Counted from the stretch's first letter, positions 8,010 to 16,589 are shown. The stretch: 53,019 nucleotides of DNA from Armatimonadota bacterium (GCA_029547025.1 JAKPQA010000131.1:1-53019), one strand, 5' to 3'. Translations and numbers: made by a program. The notes: generated by a model from the sequence alone, not told the origin.

Positions 8010-8660
8010 CTAGTCGAGGTTCTTCCACATGTTGTGCGGAGCGAGCGTGCTCGAGTACTTCATCCACTTCGCGTGGCCATCGAAGAACGTGTAGTTGCTC
8101 CCGCCCTGATGTCGTTCCTGAACGGGCCACACCGGGGGAGCACTGGGCGCGCCGTGCGTATGGTACTTGGGGCACACCCGGCATGTGGCCTTCTCCGATT
8201 CGCCGAGCATGATCATCTGCGAGGGATACCGGATTTCGGCGAGCGACCCGATGCCGCGGTACGGCAGACCCGTGTAGTTCACATCGTTCGGGTCCAGTGT
8301 GAACCCGTCGCAGATGTAGCCGTAGCTCCCGAGTATGTTGTGTCCGCCGATGGCACCCGCGTGTGAGGGGCACACGTTGATCTGGATGTTCTTCACGTAC
8401 GGTTGCAGGAGCTCGAACCAGTAGGCGGAGACGGGACCCAGCGTGTCGAAGTCACGCAAGCAGTGGGGTACGAACATCTCGTCATAGTCTCCCGCGTACA
8501 TCGTCGCTGCGAGCCCCCACTGCTTGAGGTTGCTCAAGCAGGACACGGTGCGTCCCTTCTCCCTGGCCTGGGCGAACACGGGGAACAGGATGGCGACCAA
8601 AATGGCGATAATGGCAATGACGACAAGCAACTCGATGAGGGTGAAGCCCGTTCTCCTCAC
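8010..8660 (-). CDS. prepilin-like protein with N-terminal methylation site and H-X9-DG C-terminus (DUF1559 type)
   Basis: A 216-residue protein. It opens with a class III prepilin signal (RRTG, cleavage, FTLIELL with Glu at +5) and a hydrophobic helix, followed by [10 protein letters not shown] and SCLSNLKQ, the pattern seen in very large paralogous families of Armatimonadota and Planctomycetota. Near the C-terminus, H184 is followed after nine residues by D194-G195, the H-X9-DG motif. It would be processed by a prepilin peptidase and act as a pseudopilin or surface protein. GTG 8660 was chosen because TGGAGGGA lies directly upstream and it places the prepilin signal at the N-terminus; ATG 8687 is an alternative. 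It is 9 bp upstream of the thioredoxin gene. Confidence 0.88.
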   Translation of the reverse strand: MRRTGFTLIELLVVIAIIAILVAILFPVFAQAREKGRTVSCLSNLKQWGLAATMYAGDYDEMFVPHCLRDFDTLGPVSAYWFELLQPYVKNIQINVCPSHAGAIGGHNILGSYGYICDGFTLDPNDVNYTGLPYRGIGSLAEIRYPSQMIMLGESEKATCRVCPKYHTHGAPSAPPVWPVQERHQGGSNYTFFDGHAKWMKYSSTLAPHNMWKNLD

Positions 8661-8845
8661 GGTGATCCCTCCAGAGAATCGGATCATGGCGCTCCATCTA
8701 GTACTGAAGCGCATCACCGTGGATCATAGCGTATCATTGCGAGTCAGTCAATGCATTTGGCACCTGCCGTTGGCGCATCTCCCAACCGGAGCCTGACAGG
8801 CCAACGCAGAAGCAGACTTAGTACTCATCTAGTGGAGACGTGACC
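8661..8845. promoter_or_regulatory. divergent promoter region with two TAGTACT boxes
   Basis: This 185-bp gap separates the prepilin-like gene (minus) from the PadR-type regulator (plus). The heptamer TAGTACT, with a palindromic AGTACT core, occurs at 8699-8705 and at 8819-8825, and CATCTAG sits beside both (CCATCTAGTACT on one side, AGTACTCATCTAG on the other). The paired arrangement flanking the region suggests an operator, plausibly for the PadR protein itself. No convincing -35/-10 pair could be fixed by eye. Confidence 0.35.
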
Positions 8846-9277
8846 ATGCCTCGTGGACACTGCCATCGACACGGCGCCCAGTTCGGGCCCTGCTCCTGCT
8901 CGCTCGGGAGGCTCTCTCGCCTTGTCGAGCCCGCCGTTTTGTACCTCCTGGCCTCGGGCCAGGCCCGCTACGGGTATGAGCTTCTCGATCTGCTTCGCGA
9001 GGAAGCGATGACCGATTCTGAGATCGACGCCGGCGTTGTCTACCGCACCCTCCAGCAGGTGGAGCGCGCCGGGTGTGTGGTCTCGGACTGGGAGCCCGGC
9101 CACGGGGGGCCCAAGCGGCACGTGTACCGGATCACGGAGCTGGGCCGGACCCACTTGGCGGACTGGACCACCGTGCTCCAGCGACGCGCAGAGCAGATGC
9201 TGTCCTTCGTTGAGCGGTGCCGCCCCCTGCTGGCGGAGCCCGGCATCGCGGCCACTGGGCCGGACGAGCGGAGCTAG
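8846..9277 (+). CDS. PadR-family transcriptional regulator with Cys/His-rich N-terminus
   Basis: A 143-residue protein. The winged helix of the PadR family is clear: LVEPAVLYLLASGQARYGYEL, VVYRTLQQVERAGCVVS, a wing with GGPKRHVYRITELGR, then a C-terminal dimerisation helix. The first 20 residues carry H5, C6, H7, H9, C16 and C18, a metal-binding-like cluster not found in ordinary PadR proteins. ATG 8846 has GGAG eight bases upstream; a GTG at 8840 is too close to that site. It is divergent from the prepilin-like gene and probably controls it or itself. Metal or redox sensing is inferred from the cysteine cluster only. Confidence 0.85.
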   Translation: MPRGHCHRHGAQFGPCSCSLGRLSRLVEPAVLYLLASGQARYGYELLDLLREEAMTDSEIDAGVVYRTLQQVERAGCVVSDWEPGHGGPKRHVYRITELGRTHLADWTTVLQRRAEQMLSFVERCRPLLAEPGIAATGPDERS

Positions 9278-9278
9278 A

Positions 9279-9422
9279 CGGGCCCCGTGGTGCGTGCCCG
9301 GCCAGAACGCGCCGTTCCTGCACCGGATTCCCAAGTGGAGCTTCACGAACGTGGCGTCCATGGACGGTCACGTGAGGGCAATGAACGTTCGATCGGTGAC
9401 CGCCTTCAGGCCTTGGCGGTGA
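9279..9422 (+). pseudogene. probable C-terminal remnant of an H-X9-DG prepilin-like protein
   Basis: Directly after the PadR stop, one frame reads NAPFLHRIPKWSFTNVASM then DGHVRAMN before a stop at 9422. The pattern of a histidine followed by an aromatic-rich strand and DGHV resembles the C-terminus of DUF1559-type proteins, such as FFDGHAKWM in the gene at 8010. It has no start and no N-terminal prepilin signal, and the spacing from His to DG is 13 rather than 9. It could be a decayed duplicate of the neighbouring gene. The following stretch to 9616 shows nothing coding-like. Confidence 0.3.
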
Positions 9423-9616
9423 CTTGGGACTCCCGCGGGCCCTTGGGCCTGGTTGTGGCGCGTTGCCATGGGGGGAACCAGACGGCTGTGGGCATGACCC
9501 GGGCAGACGCAGGGCGGGGGTTGGAGGGTAGGAGCGGGCCGCGTGCATCTCCGCGGTGGCCAGGCGAACGGCGGCCGCGGGAGATGCGTCATCCCGCGGC
9601 CGCCCAACCCCATGCG

Positions 9617-10014
9617 CTACGCTCCATTGCCCAGCATACCCGTGAAGGCGTCCTCCGAAACGCGGATCGTCTCAGTGGGCCGCTTCTCGAGGCCCAAGGC
9701 CTTGGTGGCTCTGCGCTGGTTGGCACGCAGCAGCGTCAGGGGCACCTCCGCGAAGCTTGTGCACCTTCGGCCCCTCACGGTCGGGCCATCCGAGGGGAAG
9801 GTCAGAGGGACCTCGGTATCGTGCTCCCTGGCGAGTGCCTGGACCTGGCTCGCCGGCTAACCTGCTTTTTCGCGAACCCGACGACGGCACGGGCCTTCTC
9901 CGCCTCGTGCTCGGCCACGAATGCGTCGATGGCCTCGACCCAGCTGGCCGAGTCGCCGTCCCGGGACGGCGCGGACACGATGGCCTTGGGCGCGCCCCGA
10001 CCCGGGCTTGTCAT
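9617..10014 (-). pseudogene. frameshifted hypothetical gene
   Basis: From ATG 10014 the minus frame reads MTSPGRGAPKAIVSAPS then SWVEAIDAFVAEHEAEKAR and VVGFAKKQV. Just after an AAAAA run near 9870 the coding-like signal passes to another frame (QVQALAREHDTEVPLTFPSD, FAEVPLTLLRANQRR, ETIRVSEDAFTGMLGNGA) and ends at a TAG at 9617. Both halves have G/C-rich third positions, so one indel in the A run would restore about 130 residues. No family is recognised. The 283 bp between 10015 and the next gene holds no clear gene. Confidence 0.45.
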
Positions 10015-10297
10015 CCGCAGTGGCCGCGACCACGCAGCAGAGCCGCTCACATGCTCCAGCTCACTTCTCTGCCGGGTCTCGAAACGTTCCGGGTGGCAAG
10101 GAGGAGGGGAGGATGCGTGGCCGCGCCCCGGGCGTTCACGCGCACCCTCCCGCGTCTGCCTGTTGGATGCAGTGCTTCGCCGGTCCGAAGGCCGATCCTC
10201 TCGCCTCAGGCTTGGCCGGGAGGCTTTCGTGGACGGCTGCCGGAAGAGCGCTGCGCAAGCGTGCATCAGGCTCATCCGTGATGGGTGGAGGTTCACG

Positions 10298-11119
10298 ATG
10301 AGGCTGTTGGTTCTCGGGAGTGCGGCGGCGGAGGCGATCCCCGGCGTGTTCTGCCGGTGCCGCGTGTGCGACACGGCGCGCCGCGAGGGGGGCCGCGAGA
10401 TACGGTCGCGGACCGCCTATATGCTGGGCGACGAGATTCGGATCGACTTCGGGCACGACGCCTTCTGGCACACCGTGCGGTATGGCTTGGACCACACGCG
10501 CCTCAAGCACCTGCTATTCACGCATAGCCACGGGGATCATATGGATACGCCCGACCTCTGGTACCGCAAGCCCGGCTTCTGCCAGGTCCCCGACGATGCC
10601 GTGCTGCACATCTGGGGTAACGAGCACGTGATGCGGCGCGTCGAGAGCGAGGTGGCGCCCATCGACGCGCTCAGGGTCATCCCCCACCGGCTGCGGGCCG
10701 GCGGGGCCGCCGAGCTGATGCCCGGGTTCCAAGTCATGCCGTTGGAGGCGTCCCACGCCTCCGAGGACGAGCAGGCGCTGAACCTGGTGATCCAGACGCC
10801 CGGGGGCACCGTGCTGATCGGCAACGACACGGGCTACTACCCGGAGTCGACCTGGGCCCGGGTCGCGAGCCTGAAGCTCGACATTGCCTTCATCGACTCG
10901 ACCTACGGCACCGTCGATAGCTGCGGGGGCCATATGGGCCTGCCCTGGGTGGTGAAGACGCGCGACCGCATGGCCAAGTTGGGCGCACTGAACCCCGGGT
11001 GCCGCGTGATCGCCAACCACTTCTCACACAACGGCGGGGCGACCCACGCCGAGCTCGTGGAGGCCTACGCGCCCCACGGCATCGAGGTCGCGTACGATGG
11101 CATGGAGATCGAGCTGTAG
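10298..11119 (+). CDS. MBL-fold phosphodiesterase, PhnP-like
   Basis: A 273-residue metallo-beta-lactamase-fold hydrolase. The metal motif is H76-S-H78-G-D80-H81. The N-terminal cysteines C19, C21 and C24 (FCRCRVC) match the structural zinc site known in PhnP, the phosphoribosyl cyclic phosphodiesterase. Later MBL elements are present: NDTGYYPES, DIAFIDSTYG, GHMGLPW and ANHFSHNGG. No other phosphonate (phn) gene is nearby, so the substrate may be another cyclic phosphodiester. ATG 10298 has GGTGGAGG upstream; the long open frame before it is not protein-like. The next gene begins 14 bp downstream, suggesting an operon. Confidence 0.88.
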   Translation: MRLLVLGSAAAEAIPGVFCRCRVCDTARREGGREIRSRTAYMLGDEIRIDFGHDAFWHTVRYGLDHTRLKHLLFTHSHGDHMDTPDLWYRKPGFCQVPDDAVLHIWGNEHVMRRVESEVAPIDALRVIPHRLRAGGAAELMPGFQVMPLEASHASEDEQALNLVIQTPGGTVLIGNDTGYYPESTWARVASLKLDIAFIDSTYGTVDSCGGHMGLPWVVKTRDRMAKLGALNPGCRVIANHFSHNGGATHAELVEAYAPHGIEVAYDGMEIEL

Positions 11120-11133
11120 CAGAGGGATGGCGC

Positions 11134-13884
11134 ATGGTCAGTGCGGCACTCGCGCTCACGATAGCCTTCGGCGCCGCTGTTGCGGTGGACGAGCCGTTCA
11201 ACTACTTCCGAAACCCGTGGACACTGGTAGGGCTGCAAGACTACCCCGATGGCACGCGCATCTCGCCGCGCGGTTCGCTGGTGTTTGCCTCCGGCGCCGA
11301 GGTGTCATTGCTGGCCGGAGCGCCGCCGCGAGTGCTGGGCGCGGAGAACCTGTGGACGCTGACTCGTGGCCGCCTGCCGATCGCGAAGCTCGCGCTCAAA
11401 CGCGACGGCGTGCGGTACGCCATCGAGGTGTTCGCGGCGCCGATGCCGCAAGGCGGCGAGTGGCGCTACTCGGGCGGGGACACGAACTATGTCACGCATG
11501 TGTGGGTGCGGGCCGCGAACCCGGGCCGGGAGGCGGCCGACTCGGGATTCGCCATCCGGTGGAATGAAGTGGGCGCGCCGACCCGCTGCGACATCCGCGG
11601 GGACCGTGCTGCATTGACGAATGAGCGGGGCGATGTGGCCTATGCGATGCCCGCGCGAAGTCTCGAGACGAGCGTGGACCGACGAGCGGCGTCGTGGAGG
11701 CTGCGACTGGCCCCCGGGCAAGCCGTCGATCTGGCCATCGCGCTCCCTGCGCAACCCGTGAGCCCCGATGCCGGGGTCGTCGAAGCCAGCCCGTTGGCCT
11801 GGCGCGAGCAATGCCTGCGGTACTGGGAGCGGACCCTCGCCCGGGGCTCGCGGTTCTCGTTTCCCGAGGCCAAGGCCGAGGAGACCTTCTACGCTTCGCT
11901 GGTGTACCAGCTTATCGGCAACGACGAGGGTGTCGTCAAGGCGGGCGAGGGGTTCTACGACGCCTTCTTCCTGCGTGACGGGTCCTACCAGATCTGGTCA
12001 TACCACCTGGCGGGATTTGGGGCCGAAGCCCATCGAGCCATAGAACATCTGCGGACCTACCAGAAGCCCGATGGGCAGTTCGTGAGTCAGGAGCCCGAAC
12101 TGGACGGCAATGGCCAGGCTCTATGGGCGATCTGGAACCACTATGCCTTCACACGAGACCGCGCATGGCTGGCGGCCGCGTATCCGCAGATGCGTCGAGG
12201 CGTCGAATGGCTCCGGGCCAACCGGGTGACGCAGGCCTCGGGCGACCTGGCGGACGGCGTGCTGCCCAAGGCCGCCGCCGATGGCGAGAACCTTTGGGCC
12301 GGCAACAACCAGATCGTCGGCTACGATGTGTGGAACCTCCGCGGTGTTCAGGCCACGGCCTGGGCGGCCGAAGCACTCGGCCGCAGGGAGGAGGCCGCCG
12401 AGTACGAGGCGCTGTTCGAGGAGTACCGTCAGGCGATCATCGACGCCGTCCGCCGCACTGGTTTGGGGCGCTTCCCGCCCAGCTACCAGCCGGGCGGGAC
12501 CTCATGGGACAACCTCTCGTGGCTGCACCCAACGGTGTTGATCGACCCCCAAGACCCGCGGGTCGGGTACACCTTCGACCACGAGCGCTACGGCCGCTAC
12601 GGCTTCGTCGAGGGGACCATCCGCTGGTCGCCCTGGGCCGGGCCTCTCATCCACCCCTACATGTCGACCTTCCTCACGAACAGCGCGCTGGTGCGCGGCG
12701 AGCAGGAACGGGCGGTCACTGACTTCTACTGGTACTTGCTGCACACCACATCGGCCCACGCGTTCTGTGAAGGGCTGGACTATGTAACCAAGCTGGGGTG
12801 GGGTGACGTCATCCCGCATCTCTGGGCGGCCGCCGACTACATCATCCTCGCTCGGAACATGCTCATCCGCGAGCAGGGGGACGACCTGCACCTGCTGTCG
12901 GCGATCCCGCCGTCATGGCTCGAGCCCGGCAAGCGAACAGCTGCCGAGCGCGCGCCCACGCAGTTCGGGGAGATGAGCATGGCGGTGTCGGCCGAAGCGG
13001 TGGGGTTGTGGATCACGCTGGATCCGCCGCGGCGCAATCCGCCGGGTCGCATCATTCTGCACCTGCCTCCGCAGTTCGCGGTACGGTTCGTGACCGCCGA
13101 TGGCCGGAGCATCGTCCGCCAGACCGATGGCTCCTATGTACTCAACCCGGCCACGCGCAACGTGCGGGTCACCGGCCGTCTCGGCGCCGGCATGCCGCTG
13201 CGGACCTTCGCCTCCACCGTGGCCGAGTACCGCGGCAGAGAACAGACGAGCGCGGTCTTGCCTCCACTGGTGCGGCTTCCGCTGGCGGAGGCCGTGCCCG
13301 AGTCGGCCTGGCAGTCGCTCGACCTGCGCGCCCAAGCCACCACGGACCCGTTCCGCGCTCCGTTTGGCGTGACGGTGGCGCCGGGGCCGGGCGCGTATCT
13401 GTTCACCGGCTTGCAGACAGGGCAGGTGGTGCTCGAGGGCGTGCCCTTTGAGGTGATCGATCCGTCGACCAACGATGGGCGGGGGCTGGTGGTGCTGAAC
13501 GGCGCGTCGGCCTGTTCCGGCCTGCCGCGGGTCGCCGAGATACCTGTCAATCAGCCGGCCCGGCGCGTGTTCCTCCTCGGCGCCGTGGGCGGATGGGCCC
13601 CGGCCGACTCGGGGTCCGACGGGCACGGCCTGGTGGCCCGGATCGTGATCGACTTCACCGACGGTAGCGCCAGGACGATCCCACTGATCAACGGGAGGAC
13701 CATCGACGACTGGGCCTCGGCGCCGACGGCGACGGACGTATCGACGGTGCTGCACGGCCCCGAGAGGTGGCACCTGAACGTGCTCGGAGTCGAGACGGGC
13801 GGCAAGCAGGTCCGCCGCCTCCGGTTCATCGATGAGGGCACCCCGACCAGCCCCGTGCTGGCCGCGGTGACCGTGCAGAGATAG
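11134..13884 (+). CDS. secreted six-hairpin glycosidase-like protein
   Basis: A 916-residue protein with a short signal peptide (ALALTIAFGAAVA). An N-terminal beta-supersandwich (about 20-240) precedes an alpha/alpha-toroid region (about 250-620): YDAFFLRDGSYQIWSYHLAG, helices ending GEFVSQEPE-like, WNHYAFTRDRAWLAAAYPQM, NNQIVGYDVWNLRG and GYTFDHERYGRYGFVEG. A C-terminal beta-sandwich follows, and the last 200 residues look like an additional carbohydrate-binding module. This architecture is that of GH15/GH63/GH78/trehalase-like enzymes. I cannot fix the family or the catalytic acids. ATG 11134 has GAGGGATGG upstream. It follows the PhnP-like gene by 14 bp. Confidence 0.83.
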   Translation: MVSAALALTIAFGAAVAVDEPFNYFRNPWTLVGLQDYPDGTRISPRGSLVFASGAEVSLLAGAPPRVLGAENLWTLTRGRLPIAKLALKRDGVRYAIEVFAAPMPQGGEWRYSGGDTNYVTHVWVRAANPGREAADSGFAIRWNEVGAPTRCDIRGDRAALTNERGDVAYAMPARSLETSVDRRAASWRLRLAPGQAVDLAIALPAQPVSPDAGVVEASPLAWREQCLRYWERTLARGSRFSFPEAKAEETFYASLVYQLIGNDEGVVKAGEGFYDAFFLRDGSYQIWSYHLAGFGAEAHRAIEHLRTYQKPDGQFVSQEPELDGNGQALWAIWNHYAFTRDRAWLAAAYPQMRRGVEWLRANRVTQASGDLADGVLPKAAADGENLWAGNNQIVGYDVWNLRGVQATAWAAEALGRREEAAEYEALFEEYRQAIIDAVRRTGLGRFPPSYQPGGTSWDNLSWLHPTVLIDPQDPRVGYTFDHERYGRYGFVEGTIRWSPWAGPLIHPYMSTFLTNSALVRGEQERAVTDFYWYLLHTTSAHAFCEGLDYVTKLGWGDVIPHLWAAADYIILARNMLIREQGDDLHLLSAIPPSWLEPGKRTAAERAPTQFGEMSMAVSAEAVGLWITLDPPRRNPPGRIILHLPPQFAVRFVTADGRSIVRQTDGSYVLNPATRNVRVTGRLGAGMPLRTFASTVAEYRGREQTSAVLPPLVRLPLAEAVPESAWQSLDLRAQATTDPFRAPFGVTVAPGPGAYLFTGLQTGQVVLEGVPFEVIDPSTNDGRGLVVLNGASACSGLPRVAEIPVNQPARRVFLLGAVGGWAPADSGSDGHGLVARIVIDFTDGSARTIPLINGRTIDDWASAPTATDVSTVLHGPERWHLNVLGVETGGKQVRRLRFIDEGTPTSPVLAAVTVQR

Positions 13885-13902
13885 GCGGCCCGGTCGGGCG
13901 CG

Positions 13903-14262
13903 CTATCCCGGCGGCCAGCGCATGGGGCGTCCGCCCAGGATGTGCAGGTGCAGGTGATCGACCGATTGCCCGCCGAAACGGCCCACGTTGGCGACAACCC
14001 GGTAGCCGTCGACGGCAAGCCCCAACTGAGCGGCGACCATCGGCGCCGCGGAGACCAGTGCCCCCACCAGGCCCCTGTCGTCCGGCGTCAGGCCGTTCAG
14101 GTTCTCGATGTGTTTCCGCGGGACAAGCAGCACGTGTACCGGAGCCTGCGGGTTGAGGTCGCGGAAGGCGACACACTGGTCGTCGGAGTAGACGATGTCG
14201 CTCTCGAGCTCGCCTGAGGCGATCTTGCAGAAGATGCAGCTGGGCGGTTGGTCTGGGCTCAC
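13903..14262 (-). CDS. HIT-family (histidine triad) nucleotide-binding protein
   Basis: A 119-residue protein of normal HIT length. It has the N-terminal CIFCKIASGE with a CxxC pair, the core VLLVPRKHIENLN, and the C-terminal catalytic histidine triad DHLHLHILGGRPM. HIT proteins of this type hydrolyse adenosine phosphoramidates and related nucleotides in the cytoplasm. GTG 14262 has AAGGAG eight bases upstream. It is the last gene of the sigma/anti-sigma/RseB-like operon, 32 bp after the preceding stop, and its link to that pathway is unclear. Confidence 0.93.
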   Translation of the reverse strand: MSPDQPPSCIFCKIASGELESDIVYSDDQCVAFRDLNPQAPVHVLLVPRKHIENLNGLTPDDRGLVGALVSAAPMVAAQLGLAVDGYRVVANVGRFGGQSVDHLHLHILGGRPMRWPPG

Positions 14263-14294
14263 GGGCGCAACTCCTTCGAGCGCGGGGCCACAAT

Positions 14295-15308
14295 CTACCC
14301 CATCGAGTTCCGCATCTGAACGAGCTCCTGAGGGAGAATATCCCCGATCAGCGTAAGGCTCAGGTTGCCGGATGTCCAGGACAGCGCATGGGCCCCCGGC
14401 CCCCCCGGGGCCCAGCCCGCGCGGCCGCGAGAGCGTGTGGGCTCCTCGAAGAGCGAGATGGTGCTGAGGCCATCGAAGTACATGAGATGAACGGCCTTGG
14501 CGCCGTCCGCGCCAATGATGTGTGCCCCAGCGAACACATAGCCCGCGGGGACGTACTGGGGCATGACGGGCCGGAACCCCAGCTGAGCGCTGAGTGACGC
14601 ATCGGCCTGAAGGGCGCCACTGCGATGCACGGGATCGGACTTCACCGTGGTACCCGGGGGGAGGCTGAAGAACCCCTCCGGGGGCCGGAAGGCGTAGTCC
14701 ACACTGGTGACGGCCTTTGTATTGACCAAAAGCCCCGCGCCATTGGCGTTCTCGATGCGTAGCGGGAAGGCCGTGCGCTTGTCGATGAACAAGCGGCGCC
14801 ATGGGTTGCCGGCGCGATCGGCGTTGGGCATGATCTCGACAATGGCGCACTCGCGGCCCGCGATGACCCGCGTGCCCGCGATGGTTGCCGAGTAGTTCCG
14901 TCGCAGGAGGTCGATACGGGAACCTTCGACCGATGGCAACATACTGCCCGCGGCCGCCGACTGCTTGAGGGCGATCCGGCGCTTCTTGTCGACTTGGTAG
15001 ATGAACTCACGGTCTTCGAGCACCATGGTGTTCACCAACTCGGGCGGCGCCATGTACTCGGTGCGCGTCCGGCCCGACGGCCCATCGCAGCACTCGACGA
15101 ACTGGGCTTTGAGGGCCCGGGCGGCCGATTGGGTGAATGGGTCATGGTTCTCGGCGACGCACTGGGCGCGATAGGTCAGTAGATCCCCCGCCTGCAACGC
15201 CCGCTCGAGCCAGGCGTAGACATCGCCCGACTGGGCACGGGCTGGGCCGGCCCAGGCACCGCCCAGGACGGCCAGACAGGCTAGAAGACCGCGGTTCGTG
15301 ACTGGCAT
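14295..15308 (-). CDS. RseB/MucB- or LolA-like periplasmic regulatory protein
   Basis: A 337-residue exported protein (signal MPVTNRGLLACLAVLGGAWA, cleavage near ARA-Q). Residues about 30-230 match the RseB/LolA half-barrel pattern: TRTEYMAPPELVNTMVLEDR, FIYQVDKKRRIALK, AGRECAIVEIMP, WRRLFIDKRTAFPLRIE and VDYAFRPPEGFFSLPPG. The C-terminal third (GFRPVMPQYVPAGYVFAG, then a strand-rich tail) matches the second RseB-type domain, often annotated DUF4367-like. Following an ECF sigma and a zinc-finger anti-sigma, it probably senses envelope or lipid state and tunes the anti-sigma. It lies 46 bp after the anti-sigma gene. Confidence 0.82.
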   Translation of the reverse strand: MPVTNRGLLACLAVLGGAWAGPARAQSGDVYAWLERALQAGDLLTYRAQCVAENHDPFTQSAARALKAQFVECCDGPSGRTRTEYMAPPELVNTMVLEDREFIYQVDKKRRIALKQSAAAGSMLPSVEGSRIDLLRRNYSATIAGTRVIAGRECAIVEIMPNADRAGNPWRRLFIDKRTAFPLRIENANGAGLLVNTKAVTSVDYAFRPPEGFFSLPPGTTVKSDPVHRSGALQADASLSAQLGFRPVMPQYVPAGYVFAGAHIIGADGAKAVHLMYFDGLSTISLFEEPTRSRGRAGWAPGGPGAHALSWTSGNLSLTLIGDILPQELVQMRNSMG

Positions 15309-15354
15309 CGTGCGGTGGATCCCCCTGTTGATGGTCAGCTTTGCCCGCCAGGAC

Positions 15355-15891
15355 CTACTCCAGTAGGGACAGGCTCTCGAGGTTCACGGCCACCGTCCAC
15401 AAGTTGCGGTCGAAGGCGGTTCCGGCACGGGCGAAGAGTGCGTGCTCACGTCCGGGCACGTCCACGTCTGGCAGAACCTCCTCGAAGGTTCGCTGCGGCG
15501 CCCCGGGCGCGAACCGCGCCACCGAAAGCGGTTCACCGGCCCTCCCGGGACCCCGGAGGCTGGGGATGACCAGAGCGCCGGCCGCGGCCAGGAGCAGCAC
15601 GCCGCAGACGGCGGCAACTCGCAGCGCGGGCGTCGACCCGAGGCGGCCCCAGAAAGGGACGCGTTGTCGGGATGCCGCGTAGGCCACCTCGGCCGCCAGT
15701 GAGCGGGGCATGGCGGGCCGAGGGATGGCCGAGAACCCGGCGCGGAGCCGCTCCCACGACTGAAGCTGCCGGCGGCACTCGGGGCACTGATCTGTGTGCG
15801 CGCGCACATAGCTCGCACGGGCCTCGTCCAGAGTGCCATCGACCAGATCGTAGATCAGCTTCTTGTAGTCTTCGCACCTCATGGTCCTCAC
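15355..15891 (-). CDS. zinc-finger (zf-HC2) transmembrane anti-sigma factor
   Basis: A 178-residue protein. The N-terminus has the zf-HC2 zinc motif H32-x3-C36-x2-C39 (HTDQCPEC), preceded by C6. A transmembrane helix lies near residues 88-110 (VAAVCGVLLLAAAGALVI), and a short extracytoplasmic tail follows. This is the standard build of an anti-sigma factor that holds a cognate ECF sigma at the membrane. GTG 15891 overlaps the sigma factor stop by four bases (GTGA), a strong sign of translational coupling; ATG 15882 is an alternative start. Confidence 0.9.
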   Translation of the reverse strand: MRTMRCEDYKKLIYDLVDGTLDEARASYVRAHTDQCPECRRQLQSWERLRAGFSAIPRPAMPRSLAAEVAYAASRQRVPFWGRLGSTPALRVAAVCGVLLLAAAGALVIPSLRGPGRAGEPLSVARFAPGAPQRTFEEVLPDVDVPGREHALFARAGTAFDRNLWTVAVNLESLSLLE

Positions 15892-16589
15892 GCCTCAACA
15901 TAAGGGGCCAGGAGCGCCTGAAGGCGCTCTCGGGCGCGGAAGAGCCGCGACTTGACCGTTCCTTCCGAGCAGCCGAGCACTTCGGCGATCTCCTCGATGG
16001 CCATGCCCTCGATCTCGCGGAGCACCACCACCGTGCGGAGCTTCGGCGATAGTGAGTCGACCGCCTCGCGTATCTTCCCACCCAGCTCCCTGTTCTCAAC
16101 TTCCCGATCCGGCGGCATCGACGGATCCGGGAAATCCCGGGACAGCTCGCCGCCTTCGGTCTGGAGAGGGTCGTCGATGTTCTCGATCCTCAGGTTCTTG
16201 GCTCGCCGGGTGAAGTCGATGCTCTTGTTGATCGCGATCCGGCAGAGCCAGCTCGAGAACCTCGCCGTCCCCCGAAACCTCCCAATGGACCCATAGGCCT
16301 TCAGGAGCACGTCGCGCGTAATGTCGAGCGCATCGTCCTGATTCTTCACGTACTGGTAGACGATGCCGTAAATCCGGCCCTCGTGCCGCCTCGCCAGCTC
16401 GGCAAATGCCTCCGCGTCTCCCCGCTGGCTTCGCAGGACCAGCTCGTCATCGGACTGGCGCGCCGGCCGTCGATAGGTCGGCGGTCCCTGCGAGTCAGTT
16501 GAGCCAAAACCCCCGGACGAGCCAGGCCCGCCGGCGAACTGCGCCCACAGAAACCGCTTCGCCTTCCGTCCTACGACGAGTACCGTCAC
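15888..16589 (-). CDS. ECF-type RNA polymerase sigma factor
   Basis: A sigma-70 family protein of about 233 residues. Region 2 is clear (AFAELARRHEGRIYGIVYQYV, DDALDITRDVLLKAY, FSSWLCRIAINKSIDFTRR), with a variable linker, then region 4 (LRTVVVLREIEGMAIEEIAE and GCSEGTVKSRLFRARERL). About 45 extra residues precede region 2, so the start is uncertain: I use GTG 16589, but a later start would also keep the domains intact. It is the first gene of an operon with anti-sigma, RseB-like and HIT genes, and is presumably autoregulated through them. Confidence 0.9.
   Translation of the reverse strand: MTVLVVGRKAKRFLWAQFAGGPGSSGGFGSTDSQGPPTYRRPARQSDDELVLRSQRGDAEAFAELARRHEGRIYGIVYQYVKNQDDALDITRDVLLKAYGSIGRFRGTARFSSWLCRIAINKSIDFTRRAKNLRIENIDDPLQTEGGELSRDFPDPSMPPDREVENRELGGKIREAVDSLSPKLRTVVVLREIEGMAIEEIAEVLGCSEGTVKSRLFRARERLQALLAPYVEA

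Noticed and set aside
9287-10297. Long open frame upstream of the PhnP-like domain (610-codon ORF from 9287)
   Set aside because: The N-terminal 337 codons are Arg/Pro-rich, lack family patterns and run opposite to the minus-strand pseudogene; the strong start is ATG 10298.
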